A DNA stretch of 64,000 bases from Amorphochlora amoebiformis (GCA_054601695.1 BAAHQB010000077.1:558001-622000); one strand, 5' to 3'. Shown: positions 1 to 51,056, counted from the stretch's first letter. Notes: generated by a model from the letters alone, not told the origin. Program-made: numbers and translations.

Positions 1-60
1 TATATGCCACAAGAAGATATGGGATATCGCTAGGGTACATATACTGCTATGTTACATCAT

Positions 61-540
<480 letters not shown>

Positions 541-589
541 TAGTAGTAAGTACAACTTTATTGTATGCAAGCTCTAATCTCAACCCTTT

Positions 590-762
590 CGACACTAACC
601 CTAACCCTAACCCTAACCCTAGCGTAACCCTAACCATAACCCTAAGGCCAAACACTTGTCAGTGGAAGCGCTAACGGGTAACCGTAACCCAAGCTCTAAA
701 TCTAAGCCTAACTCTAACCCTAGCCCTAATTCAAAGTCTAGGCCTAACCGGAATATGGCAAT
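590..762. repeat. Interstitial CCCTAA telomere-like tract
   Basis: Degenerate CCCTAA units (several exact copies near 597-640, then variants such as CTCTAA and GCCTAA) flanked by TA repeats. The unit equals the complement of the vertebrate-type telomere repeat TTAGGG. It lies upstream of the first WD40 exon seen. Confidence 0.9.
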
Positions 763-824
763 CTGTTGTGTTATGTATGTAAATATACATATACATGTGT
801 ATATATTTATATGTATATATATAT

Positions 825-872
<48 letters not shown>

Positions 873-1026
873 GTGTGTATACATTTATATTTCTACAAAA
901 AAACATTTGAATGTATATATATATATATTTATAATATAAACATATTATATACATGTATACATACATATATTACACATATATATATATATATATAATATGT
1001 ATATATATATATATACATAATACAAA

Positions 1027-1062
1027 TGCAAAAAGGGCTGGACCATGGAGTCAGCGAAGCCC
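1027..1062 (+). pseudogene. Decayed copy of the 1328 WD40 exon
   Basis: These 36 bases match 1328..1363 at about 32 of 36 positions, including 16 identical bases (TGGAGTCAGCGAAGCC). The copy runs straight into (TA)n where the true exon continues, so it has lost the rest of the exon and its donor site. It lies about 300 bases upstream of the true exon, separated by TA repeats. Confidence 0.85.
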
Positions 1063-1119
<57 letters not shown>

Positions 1120-1130
1120 TATATATATAT

Positions 1131-1164
<34 letters not shown>

Positions 1165-1277
1165 GTATATTATATACTATATATATATATATAAATATAC
1201 AGATATATGTATATACATGTGTGTGTTTGTATATATGTATATATTACATATATATAGATAGATATATGTATATACAT

Positions 1278-8131
<6,854 letters not shown>

Positions 8132-8910
8132 TTACAAATTTATCGTCCGAATTCCACGTGTATATTCGCAATCCGACTCTACTGCTTGCGTATCATGCAT
8201 GTACACTAACTCGTACCTCTAGACCAACCAACTACTATAAGTTTATAACTAGTACGCATACGCACACGACCAACTAACTACTGTTACTATAACTAATATG
8301 TACGCATACGCGCACGTCATGCTATCACCGTCACGATCTAGACTACATACATCATGATCATGAATCTAGCCTAGTATATTATCATGACTGATGGCATATT
8401 CGATCTAGTGATGTGCGTGGCTTGCATGTTCATTAGTGTTGATCACAGACTTGTGATGTGTCTGCAAGACTCTCGAGACTCTGCATGGATAGTAGTAATA
8501 CGTACGTACTGTCCGCGCGATACCTAGATACGTACGTACTAATTCTAGTTTACACAATGAAGTTTTTCACATATTAGACCTAGAAAAGTACATGTCTAGA
8601 TGTACGGATACGTATATCATATTGTATACGTACATGTACGTATACGTATATATACGTACATGCCCAGTACAACGTATACGTATATACCAGATGATGTCCA
8701 GACCTAGTAGATAATACGTACTATGTTCGTATACGTATTGTATAAGCGATGCATGATCCAGATGATCATACTATGGTACTGCTACCTTGAATACATTTTT
8801 ACACACTAGAGACTGAGTTTCGTATATGAGACTTTTTTTTTTTTTGATACGCATATAGGTTCGTAAAAAATTGTCGGACGTTTGTAGCATTATCTAGATT
8901 ATATCTAGAC
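8132..8910. other. AT-moderate intergenic island
   Basis: Follows the WD40 stop codon. It is non-repetitive in bulk but rich in CTAG, TACGTA and GTATAC palindromes. Two imperfect tandem units of about 47 bases occur at 8222-8268 and 8269-8315 (both start CCAAC.AACTACT and end GCATACGC.CACG). A run of 12 T lies near 8831. No convincing exon is seen. The 3' UTR of the WD40 gene and the promoter of the next gene may lie here. Confidence 0.6.
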
Positions 8911-10024
<1,114 letters not shown>

Positions 10025-10116
10025 GACTTCAAACGTGGTTGTCAACTGCAGTAATTTCTTATGAAGATTGGAAGGAGAACAAATGTACAAAAAAAAACTG
10101 TGTAGTACCAAAGGAA

Positions 10117-10182
10117 ATTTTGAATCTGTCTAGGGGCAAAGCTATCTCTGTTTTGAATCTGTCTAGGGGCAAAGTTATCTCT
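10117..10182. repeat. 33-base tandem duplication
   Basis: Two adjacent units of 33 bases beginning TTTTGAATCTGTCTAGGGGC differ at one position (GCT versus GTT). The unit length is a multiple of three. It lies about 165 bases beyond the stop codon of the kinase gene, in its likely 3' flank, and is open on both strands. Confidence 0.9.
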
Positions 10183-10346
10183 GAGGACATGTCTCATCTC
10201 TGTCTCTACGGATTGGGTCTCATTATTCTCTCATTTTTTTCATGTTTCCTATGCTCTGGAGTCCCATAAACTATGTATATCCGCCCCAAAATAATCGTGG
10301 GAAGTTAAATCGTTGTGGGAGGGAAAAATCCTACTCGAAAATAATT

Positions 10347-11519
10347 TCAATTGGTGGATTCGCCAGTTCTGAACCCTTCCTTCTGAATGGTTTTCATCTC
10401 CCTGTTGGTCTGGCTCCCAGTTCCATTCCCGCTCGGATGTTTGGAGTCGGAGAGTTCTTGCATGATATTGACGATATTCTTCAACCCTCTCAGAAACCCC
10501 TCGTCAACCCCTTTCCTCTCGGTATCCTGTGCCGCCTGAGCGAAGTCTATGAAGCGCAGGTCTATCCGCTTGAAGTCAGAATTTTTAATCATTCCGTGAA
10601 GACGCTTTTGCTCAGAGGGACGACACCCTTCACATATGAAAAGCAATGACGAGGAAAAGAACTGGAAGATCTTCTGCTTAGAGATCACGGATAGCAGCTT
10701 CTTGATCTGCTGAATGAAGTCGCTTATCAGCCCGCGCCGCAGCCGCCCCTCATTTGTGAAGAACTCTCGAATTGATGCTGAGAGACCTATCTCATCCAGA
10801 TCCCGGCCATAGAACTTGTTTCGGAATACGTAGCCGTCATCCTTGGAGTTGTAGACCTGCATTCCACACAGTCTCAGCCCAAGGGTATGAGACGTGGTGG
10901 CGGCGCTTTTCTGCATCTTGCGCTTGATCTTTTGAGGGTCGTCGTTCACTCCGTACACTCTCGTGCCAATCTTTAAGTCGAGGATATTCGGACGGCTGAA
11001 AGGGAGTGTGAGGTCCTCCAGTTCGATGTAGTTGATAACCGGTCTGTCCTGGAGCACCTTTTTCTTTTTCTGGTGGCAGCGCAGACCCCACTGGTTGAAG
11101 CGGTTGAACCCGGCTGTCTCCGAGGTGTGCGATTCGGATTCTCGAGGGTACTTTGGGTCCTTGAATCCCGTGGGGGTCGGAGGTAACTCACCGTATTCCA
11201 TCTCGACCACCCCCATGTACTTTGGCACGAAAGGGACGAGAGAAGGTATATTCTTGTTGACTTGTAGATAAAACTCTAGCTCGTTCTTCTGTATGGGTTT
11301 GCATATAACCCCGGACTTCCAGAAGATGGGGTAATGCCCCGCGACTTGATGGCGATAGAAGTGAAGCTTGCTGTTCTGCTTTGTATCCGTCTCGTCTTCA
11401 ACGTCGATCTTGGGCACGTTTTCCGACTTGAGGTCAAATTTAGAGAGTTTGGGAGCTTCCGAGCCATCCTTGAAACACTTGGAGGAGCTGTGAACATTTT
11501 CCGATCCCGAAATCTTCTG
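10347..11519 (-). CDS. Inositol polyphosphate kinase family protein
   Basis: A single open exon. The clear protein starts around HFYRHQVAGHYPIFW. The signature PxxxDxKxG is present as PNILDLKIG (residues 143-151 counted from the GTG at 11417). SSLLFICEG (256-264) and IDFAQA (290-295, the metal-binding DFA/DFG-like motif) follow in the order of the IPK fold. The family phosphorylates inositol phosphates (IPMK, IP6K or IP3 3-kinase); which one cannot be told here. The frame stays open from 11417 back to a TAA at 11519-11521 without an ATG. The true start is therefore probably in an upstream exon: AACAG just above 11518 is a good acceptor, and the nearest ATG, 11611, would need an intron. It diverges from SAR1 across about 470 bases. 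Unlike its neighbours it has no TA-filled introns. Confidence 0.88.
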   Translation of the reverse strand, partial: QKISGSENVHSSSKCFKDGSEAPKLSKFDLKSENVPKIDVEDETDTKQNSKLHFYRHQVAGHYPIFWKSGVICKPIQKNELEFYLQVNKNIPSLVPFVPKYMGVVEMEYGELPPTPTGFKDPKYPRESESHTSETAGFNRFNQWGLRCHQKKKKVLQDRPVINYIELEDLTLPFSRPNILDLKIGTRVYGVNDDPQKIKRKMQKSAATTSHTLGLRLCGMQVYNSKDDGYVFRNKFYGRDLDEIGLSASIREFFTNEGRLRRGLISDFIQQIKKLLSVISKQKIFQFFSSSLLFICEGCRPSEQKRLHGMIKNSDFKRIDLRFIDFAQAAQDTERKGVDEGFLRGLKNIVNIMQELSDSKHPSGNGTGSQTNREMKTIQKEGFRTGESTN

Positions 11520-11992
11520 TTATCAAATCAAATTTTACCGTCGAACGCTGGAAATTTGGAAATTAGCGTGAAGCGAACCTTTCTCGTTCTCGACGTGAAC
11601 CCCGACATATTTACACAACGAAGGCGCTTGGAAGGGTTGATTCCGAAGCTCTAGAGGCGCAAAGGTTTCCCCTGGCCGGTCTGTCTTGGGAAGGAACGAA
11701 ATTAACCCTACAGCGAGGACCTCCAACCCTAAATTGGCAACTCGATCCGGAGACTCTCCGCCAAGTCTCCGGTATGTCTCGAAAAACAAACAAAAGATAA
11801 CTTGATTTCGCCTTAGAACATTATTTCAAAACAAATCATCTGTTAAGCGTGACTCTTCGCCCTGTCACCTGCCGAAAAGTTCGCACGCAGCGGCTCAAGA
11901 ACGTGGCGTCGTGGCGTCATCAGGTGAGTGTCTTTTCAACGTCAGACGTCTCTTGCTCCTAAAACCAACCTCGTGGATATCGTCAGGTCGAT
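11520..11992. promoter_or_regulatory. Shared upstream region of the kinase and SAR1 genes
   Basis: A head-to-head gap of about 470 bases with ordinary base composition and no TA arrays. It may contain a short first exon of the kinase on the minus strand (ATG at 11611). No TATA box stands out. The role as a bidirectional promoter is inferred from gene orientation only. Confidence 0.5.
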
Positions 11993-12565
11993 ATGTCTTT
12001 TCTCTGGAAATGGGCGATGGACTCTTTGAGCTGGTTGGGTCTCTACAATAAGTCTGCTCGAATTCTGTTCTTGGGGCTCGATAACGCCGGGAAGACTACT
12101 CTGCTTCACAGACTGCGCGACGGGAAACTGGTCTCTCATGCGCCTACCAGATACCCCCAGAAGGAAGAGCTACAGATGGGGGGTGTCACGTTCACTACAC
12201 ACGACCTCGGAGGCCACAGGGCAGCGCGTAAGGTCTGGAAGGAGTACATGACGGCCATTGACGGTATCGTTTATATGGTGGACGTAGCCGATACCAAGCG
12301 GCTGACTGAATCTAAAAAAGAATTGCACAAGCTGCTTAGCGATCTCCCTGCCAAGACTCCGTTCTTAATTCTGGGGAACAAGATCGATATCGCTTCCATC
12401 TCGGAGAGCCAGTGTAAGGAAGCTTTGGGTATCTCCCAGCTTTGCACCGGGAAAACAGGGAAGCCGTCACAGGGAATTAGACCCTTAGAGATCTTCATGT
12501 GTTCGGTTGTCAAGGAAGCTGGGTATCCCAACGGCTTCAAGTGGTTAGCAAACCTTCTCGATTAA
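11993..12565 (+). CDS. SAR1: Small GTPase SAR1 (COPII coat)
   Basis: 190 residues in a single exon, the usual SAR1 length. An amphipathic aromatic N-terminus (FLWKWAMDSLSWLGLY) replaces the myristoylation site of ARF proteins. The G1 motif is GLDNAGKT (28-35), switch II DLGGH (71-75) and G4 NKID (129-132). The C-terminal segment GFKWLANLLD matches the SAR1 end. SAR1 in its GTP form inserts into the ER membrane and recruits Sec23/24 to build COPII vesicles. Switch I reads APTRYPQKEEL where most SAR1 proteins have PTxxPTSEEL. The ATG at 11993 is the first with this conserved N-terminus. The gene is intronless, in contrast to the long neighbours. Function is certain by family; no oddity suggests inactivity. 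Confidence 0.97.
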   Translation: MSFLWKWAMDSLSWLGLYNKSARILFLGLDNAGKTTLLHRLRDGKLVSHAPTRYPQKEELQMGGVTFTTHDLGGHRAARKVWKEYMTAIDGIVYMVDVADTKRLTESKKELHKLLSDLPAKTPFLILGNKIDIASISESQCKEALGISQLCTGKTGKPSQGIRPLEIFMCSVVKEAGYPNGFKWLANLLD

Positions 12566-13140
12566 GTCTTGAAATTAACACCAGGAGAGGGTTAGTGTAT
12601 AGCTTCTCTTGTTCGCACGTGTCCAAACCTTGTAAAACTTGGTGTCATTACCTTTTTTGAACGCTATAACTGTGAATACAGTTTTTGCCGTACACGTATA
12701 TCCTTGTATTTAGACCCAAGCCGGTTACGAGTTAATTATAATTGAATTTTAAATTTATGCCGCCGCTATGATTGTATAATTTATAGAACTCAAAGCAATT
12801 TTACTTCTCAGAAGGTCAGTTTTCACTAGCTACATCTAGACAATTCTAGCAATTATATATTAATATTGGATAACTTAGTTAGACGGCATGTATTTTTAAC
12901 CGGTTATATGGCCAGTTTGAATCGTTTGATGAGTATGTTATAATATTAATTCTACTCTAGAACTAGAAGAATCTATCATGGTCACGGTCCATCTCGTTAG
13001 AGTGTTACCGTAAGTGAGTCTAGTTAGTATACATATGAGTACGTGTAGTCACGTGTCACGGCATGTCTGCTGCAAACATGTTTGGCTCTATCGGATACGA
13101 TCATAATATCCAGAACATGGTGCTACGTAGTATATGTAAA
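12566..13140. other. Intergenic island after SAR1
   Basis: Ordinary-composition sequence with CTAG and TACGTA palindromes, likely holding the SAR1 3' UTR. No exon with splice sites was found. Confidence 0.6.
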
Positions 13141-13340
<200 letters not shown>

Positions 13341-13550
13341 TCGAATAATGTCTAGAATGTATATAGCACAACAATGTCTAGAATGTATATATACTATGGT
13401 GGTATATGTGTACAAAAATAATTATAGATACAGGGATAATAATGTAGTATAATTATTGAGATATCCGACCATCGAGTCAGTGTATGTGTTTGAATTTATG
13501 TACCACAAGTAATGTCTTGCCGAGTCATGAAGGTATATGGCCGCCTAATC

Positions 13551-27776
<14,226 letters not shown>

Positions 27777-28156
27777 GGGTCTTCCGAACTGTCGGGATTG
27801 AAAGAATGTTGTCTAAGAAAGGACTTAGCTGAGTTTTCAGGAGAAGAGAAAAGGATCTCCTCAAGCATATAGATCACAATAGTATTTGAAAATGTATGTA
27901 ATAAAAACGGTACACGTACGTCGGGGAGCAAGCGTCCACGGCGAGGCAGTAGGTGTGGACGCTCGCGTGATGTCGCCGAATCCCCAGAGATCCTCAGAGA
28001 TCTCAGGATCCGATTTCCCCGATTTTATATAATACCGGCATCTGAAAATCACCGTAGATCTCCGGAGATTTAGAGAATCCCGGGAATACCGGAACCCAAA
28101 GCCTAGGCGCCGAGGTTGGAAGTTGGACGACGTCGTGCTACGCCTTAAAACCCGTC
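27777..28156. promoter_or_regulatory. Divergent promoter region
   Basis: 380 bases between two head-to-head start codons (27776 on minus, 28157 on plus). GC-richer than the surroundings. It contains several GATCTC/GAGATC motifs around 27984-28070, including GATCTCCGGAGATTT, which resemble motifs of repeat family A. No TATA box is obvious. Promoter role is inferred from orientation. Confidence 0.5.
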
Positions 28157-28523
28157 ATGGATTCCCTCAAGGTAAGCCACGGGACGAAGCCTCGAACGAA
28201 CATGGCGTGATTTCTGGAGATCCCCACGGGGTTCAGGAAGCATGATCCAATTATCTTCGATCTTCGCGGTTTTAGGAACGGGGGATGGGAGCGGAGAAAT
28301 TTTGTTCCAGAGGGGTGGGGTGTTTGATCCAATTTGTGTGGTACAACGCAGCCATTTATATACCTGGGGGCGATTTTCGCGACGCATATCCTCGTGGATG
28401 GGGCATTGCGTAAGTCTTCCCGCCAGAATTGCGTCATTTCCTTTGCCCTAATAACCCCCTTTAAACGGAGAATTGATGGTTCTGAGGAAGTTTATTTTCG
28501 TCCTTAGGTACGTTCAGATTTAG
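28157..28523 (+). CDS. Complete small gene of unknown function, 62 residues, 4 exons
   Basis: Exons 28157..28171, 28220..28319, 28352..28409 and 28508..28523, with introns of 48, 32 and 98 bases. Phases agree at each junction and give 62 residues ending in TAG. The protein starts MDSLKIPTGFRKHDPIIF, continues DLRGFRNGGWERRNFVPEGW, and ends FRDAYPRGWGIAYVQI. It is basic and aromatic with no signal peptide or clear membrane segment. I do not recognise the family; compact proteins of this kind are often organelle or ribosome subunits, which is only a guess. The introns are short and not TA-filled, in contrast to the flanking genes. An overlapping minus-strand frame is treated as antisense. Confidence 0.55.
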
Positions 28524-28648
28524 TTCTTTGTTATCAAAGGATCCGGGGTTTGTGGCTCATCAATTCTGTATGTGATTTTTCTTGATTATGTATGTGCAAT
28601 GTGAATATATGTGCGTGGGCAGGTTTGGATGTTATCTATATGCTGAAA

Positions 28649-28915
<267 letters not shown>

Positions 28916-28964
28916 TATATATATACGTATATATATAAAATATAAATATTTAAATGCATATGTA

Positions 28965-29035
<71 letters not shown>

Positions 29036-29037
<2 letters not shown>

Positions 29038-29175
29038 GACTGTCCGTAGCGCTAGCGCTAATTGTAGCGCTGAATTAGCGATAATCCGTAAGATTAACAT
29101 GCATCGCCAACCACGTAGCCCGAGTTGTGGCAACAATGTTAGCCTAGCCCTATGTTTGAGGATATATATAGTGTA
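29036..29175. other. Island with AGCGCT palindromes
   Basis: Contains TAGCGCTAGCGCTAATTGTAGCGCT, in which AGCGCT occurs three times, so it can fold on itself. It may include an upstream exon of the TLC gene (an acceptor CCGTAAG precedes 29093), but no donor gives a phase that fits convincingly. Left uncalled. Confidence 0.4.
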
Positions 29176-29293
29176 GATATATATATATATATATAATATA
29201 TATAATATATATAATATATATATAATATATATATATATAGTATATTATATATATATATATTATATATTTGTATATTGAAATATGTATAGTGAG

Positions 29294-29324
<31 letters not shown>

Positions 29325-29334
29325 TGCAAAACAG

Positions 29335-39480
<10,146 letters not shown>

Positions 39481-39489
39481 CTAAACCAG

Positions 39490-39636
39490 GACTGCGAATA
39501 CGGCACCATAAACAACCATGACGACCATGACCTCCACAACGACTATGGCGACCATGACGACCATGCCGACCATGACGACCATCAACCAACCGTAGAGCAA
39601 GACAATAAATTCTCACTTAACGGCAATGGCGCGTGA
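39490..39636 (+). CDS. Terminal exon with an Asp/His repeat
   Basis: An acceptor (CTAAACCAG) precedes an open exon of 48 residues ending in TGA. It contains [11 protein letters not shown], built from a GACCATGACGACCATG repeat, and ends FSLNGNGA. Dense Asp and His suggests metal binding, but the repeat may simply be an expanded microsatellite. Upstream exons were not found, and the family is unknown. Confidence 0.5.
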   Translation, partial: DCEYGTINNHDDHDLHNDYGDHDDHADHDDHQPTVEQDNKFSLNGNGA

Positions 39637-40290
39637 GTAGCTGCTGTAGTATGCTAAACTGGACCTCTAGAACCTGTCGCCGGCCGACTATCATAGTTGA
39701 GTGATTCATCTCATCGCGCCCGGCACGTGTCGCGACCTATCTGTCTTGTGGCTCATGCACTTAGTACGTGTTTTGCCTCTGTTCGCTTCGACGAATTATT
39801 TTATTCGTACAAACTTTAAGTATCATCCGGACTCGTGACATGATATTGATGTAGTTACTGACTCGGGGTTCCGATCACGGTCCCGAGTTTATGCCATGTA
39901 CTAAGACTAGCTAGACCAGTAAGAGGTGGCACACTACTATAGTATACTAGTACTAGTTCTAGAGTTAAATACCGAGTTACGCATGATTAGTAATTATTCT
40001 ATTGTTATTTTACTAGGTTCATCTAGTCTATAAGTATAGATCAGACCCTTTCGGCAATTTTAATAGTTTTAGGGTGGTTTTTTTTCGTAAATCTTCAAGT
40101 TGAGGAGTCAATGAAGTATTCGATATCACTCAAGACGCGCGCCTGATCTATGAGCTCTCTAATTAAATAAACTGTCATGATCAACATGTACTGGAGTGAT
40201 GGTAGGCAAAATGCCTAAAACACCCCCCGGAGAGTCGGGGCCAAGTTGAGGACCCAAAAAATAATTCCTTCCGAGTCATTTTCACACACA
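39637..40290. other. Intergenic island
   Basis: Ordinary-composition sequence rich in CTAG and ACTAG, like 8.1-8.9 kb and 60.4-60.8 kb. A TTTTTTTT run lies near 40078. No exon is supported. Confidence 0.55.
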
Positions 40291-40354
40291 GTTTGGGCTC
40301 CGGGAAACCTGTTGCTTTAAAGAGTAACAGACATATCTTGATATTAGGACGACC

Positions 40355-40670
40355 TCACGCATGTTTTTCCTTGGGTTCTGCTCTGGAGGAGCTAGGTTCA
40401 TGGTCAAACACCATTTGTGCAGCTAGATCTTCGGCGTTCGTACTTCCGCCTTTTTGCAATTCTTCAGTGAGTTTTTCTCAAAGTTCCACGTTGTGTATAG
40501 TCGTTCGTTTGAAACTCGGTAATGATGGACCGCCATTAACGCGTAGAAATCCCCTAGTCGGTGGCAGAGTCACCAGGAGCACCGGTGACAAACTCCATAA
40601 GAAGCCGAAAAGATCATGAAATGAAATTGATATCTCGATATATCTCTGGTAAATATAAGGCATACCCCGA
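40355..40670 (-). CDS. Candidate C-terminal exons of an unknown protein
   Basis: Terminal exon 40355..40476 reads KLTEELQKGG, then STNAEDLAAQMVFDHEP, and ends PKEKHA then TGA. The acceptor is TTTGAG. A phase-matched upstream exon would end at 40594 (donor GTTTGT) and read SFHDLFGFLW. The 117-base intron has ordinary composition. The charged, helical sequence looks genuine, but no family is recognised and the upstream border is uncertain. Confidence 0.38.
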
Positions 40671-40826
40671 ATTTGGGCGGAATATGCGTCTTTTACGTGA
40701 GAAAGAAAGAAGCTAGAGAGCATCATCCCGGATATGGTCTAAGACGTCGCATTAACCCCAAACCAGACCTGTATACCTTCCTAATGTGAGGAGTGATCCT
40801 TTTATGTAGACATTACATTGTCTTAG

Positions 40827-41258
40827 CAAACACCAACTCCAAGCCTCCAACCCCACAAGTTGGGCCACAACCAAGTCAAAGCGGCATCACCGACGATCTT
40901 CTCGATCTCGCGCGGGAAGATGTAAACCCAAACCGCAGACGTTCCACCCCACGACGAAAGCCGAACGCGCCTTGGATTCCGAATACCTGCCTGGGTTCTG
41001 AATTGATTGCCAACTTGTGACAGGTCTAAGTGACAACTCTTCATTTCCGTTGACGTCGTATGCATGCTGTCTGGCCCTGCCACACTAAAAGCTACCCTTC
41101 AACACACAGAATTCAAGGAGTTTTAGATGTGAAGCGAGAGCTAGATCAAGGGAGAAGGATACAAGTCTCGACCAGGAGGCTCCCTTCTACTCCGAGGATC
41201 AGAAGACTCATACTCACAATGACCCACGGCCTTCATATTGATGTCGCTATCTCGTAAA
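40827..41258 (+). CDS. Candidate exons of unknown protein(s)
   Basis: An acceptor (GTCTTAG) before 40827 opens a Pro-rich frame that leads into GITDDLLDLAREDVNPNRRR, with an internal donor after GAT (40921) or a stop at 41020. A second piece begins at about 41110 after CACACAG and is open in two frames (SREKDTSLDQEAPF or IQGVLDVKRELDQG). They may be 5' exons of the membrane protein that follows, but no phase chain connects them. Minus-strand frames here look like antisense. Confidence 0.3.
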
Positions 41259-41354
41259 TCTCGCTGTATATTAACAACCCTGGTCGAGGGCACGATAGGA
41301 CTAGAATGGGGAACATTGTACTTTTATGAGATTAAAATACCGTTTCATTTCCAG

Positions 41355-48741
<7,387 letters not shown>

Positions 48742-48765
<24 letters not shown>

Positions 48766-48802
48766 GGTTAGGGTTTTGAGGGTTAGTAGGATTAGGGGTT
48801 AC
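48742..48802. repeat. Short TTAGGG-like tract
   Basis: AGGATTAGGGTTGAGGACTAGGGTTAGGGTT and related units. The stop codon of the membrane protein (TAG at 48763) lies in it. Confidence 0.85.
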
Positions 48803-48822
48803 CCTCAGTTTTACGTTCGTAT

Positions 48823-48829
<7 letters not shown>

Positions 48830-48864
<35 letters not shown>

Positions 48865-48993
48865 GGATGTATATATATATATATATATAATGTTACCCTC
48901 AGTTATATGTGCATATATATATATATATATATACATATATAAATATGTACATATGAATGTAAATATATATATATATATATATATATGCACGTT

Positions 48994-49044
<51 letters not shown>

Positions 49045-49057
49045 TATATTATTTACA

Positions 49058-49123
<66 letters not shown>

Positions 49124-49137
49124 ATATTATTTGCATT

Positions 49138-49188
<51 letters not shown>

Positions 49189-49200
49189 TAATCCTATTGT
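48830..49200. repeat. (TA)n with (CT)n inserts
   Basis: TA arrays. Two near-identical units, ACAATGTATATTATTTACATTTCTCTCT at 49039 and ACAATGCATATTATTTGCATTTCTCTCT at 49117, form a tandem duplication of about 78 bases. Confidence 0.9.
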
Positions 49201-49286
49201 TACCCTTAGTCTTCGAATAAGGATGCAAAGTCAAAGTAAGGCATAATACCTTTTAATACAGCATAAACATATATATATATATATAT

Positions 49287-49400
49287 AGTTGTTGCAGCCT
49301 CTTCTTCAGTACAAGTATGATTCTTGCTCCTAGTTGCTTTTGCATGACATCTGTATTGCGCTAGACCACTTCGGTTTGTGAATTCCTTTTTTTGCACCAG
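49287..49400 (+). repeat. Dispersed repeat family B, copy 3
   Basis: TTGTTGCAGCCTCTTCTTCAGT through GCGCTAGACCACTTCGGTTTGTGAATTCC. It ends just beside the stop codon of the minus-strand gene at 49401, so the repeat may form its 3' UTR. Confidence 0.72.
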
Positions 49401-49695
49401 TCACTCCAATATGAAGTCTAAAACAATCTCTTCAGCAATAAGGGCAATCCTTCTCTTGTGCTCCGCTAAAGCATCCATTCCATTATTATGTCTATCACGC
49501 TCTTGAGCAAAAAGGCAAGTCGTTCGGTGGGCTCTCTGAGTCTTGACTTGAGCGGAATCCAACATGGGTCTCATGCTCGATGTTGCGAACGAATGTATTT
49601 GTCCACAAACATCTTCCGGTGTGGTTTCTTAAGCAAGAATGCTATGCATGCTTCGCTGAGTTTCGCATTGTTGAATTTGTTTAGGGAGGCTAAGG
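49401..49695 (-). CDS. C-terminal exons of an unknown helical protein
   Basis: Exons 49607..49695 and 49401..49535 (intron of 71 bases), phase-matched, ending in TGA. They read LASLNKFNNAKLSEACIAF, then LLKKPHRKMF, then RAHRTTCLFAQERDRHNNG and AEHKRRIALIAEEIVLDFILE. The sequence is charged and helical with regular hydrophobic spacing. No family is recognised. Upstream exons should lie above 49700; an acceptor at 49945 (reading ESPSFDLY) is possible but has no donor. Confidence 0.5.
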
Positions 49696-49836
49696 CTTGC
49701 AGACCGTAATATTATATACATATGCCTGTATGAATGTATGCATGTATGTATTAATATATAATGTATGATATGTACATATATACATGTATAAATATATGTG
49801 TGTAGTATCTATAAAATATATATATATATATGTACA

Positions 49837-49871
<35 letters not shown>

Positions 49872-49873
49872 AT

Positions 49874-49927
<54 letters not shown>

Positions 49928-50082
49928 GTATAGGTCGAAGGATGGGGACTCCCTACACAAGTCAAAGTAAATATGTATTCGGCAGTAAATATACATATAC
50001 ATATATATACATATACATTATATATATATATATATATACATATAATATATATATGTAATATATATATATATATATATATATT

Positions 50083-50119
<37 letters not shown>

Positions 50120-50209
50120 GTGTTACGTGTACATTTATTTGTGTACCAAAGCTACAAAGGATGTATTTTATAGTATATAAGAAACAATATCTATACATAT
50201 ACGTACAAA

Positions 50210-50249
<40 letters not shown>

Positions 50250-50317
50250 CTGTATATCTTTAATTACAAGCTACATGAATATCTGTTGCAGATTATATAC
50301 GCATACACACACACACA

Positions 50318-50348
<31 letters not shown>

Positions 50349-50475
50349 AATATATATATATACATTATATATATATATATATATATATGGTATGTATATC
50401 ATTGTGCCTGTTACAATGCTGATATTGCGCATGTACAATTTAATATCGTACTATGCCTTCCACATCATCGATAAT

Positions 50476-50590
50476 CTAGGTTAGGGTTAGGGTTAGGGTT
50501 AGGGTTAAAGTCAGACTAGGGCTAGGGTTAGGTTAGGGTTAGGATTCGAGTTAAAATCAAGACTGTGGCTAGTGTTAGGGTTAGGATATA
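50476..50590. repeat. Short interstitial TTAGGG tract
   Basis: Four to five exact TTAGGG units from 50480, then variants up to 50588. It is 5' of the first RS-gene exon seen. Confidence 0.92.
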
Positions 50591-50639
50591 CATTTTTATA
50601 TATATGTATTTATATATAAGTTACATGTAATCTCTTACA

Positions 50640-50642
50640 TAT

Positions 50643-50691
<49 letters not shown>

Positions 50692-50770
50692 CATACATAT
50701 ATATATACATATATATATATTATATTCATATATATATATACACATATCTACATATATACATATACCTACA
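50640..50770. repeat. (TA)n block
   Basis: TA arrays before exon 50779..50811. Confidence 0.9.
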
Positions 50771-50778
50771 TACGTAAG

Positions 50779-50994
50779 GTCTCGATCCAAAGAAGCTCTT
50801 GATGAACTCAAGTAAACATGACATATTTTCACCAAATTATAATATATATATACTATATTTCTCAACTGTATAATATACGTATCATATACTATATCATTTA
50901 TACACTGCAAATATACTCTATATGTACCATATTCTATATCGTAAATACACTGCAACTACTATGTACAATATACCTAAAATTGTATATTCACACA

Positions 50995-51056
<62 letters not shown>

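Noticed and set aside
10242-10649. Plus-strand frame over the kinase 3' end
   Set aside because: Antisense of a well-supported kinase exon.
28138-28437. 99-residue minus-strand frame
   Set aside because: Antisense to the four-exon plus-strand gene, with no splice or start support.
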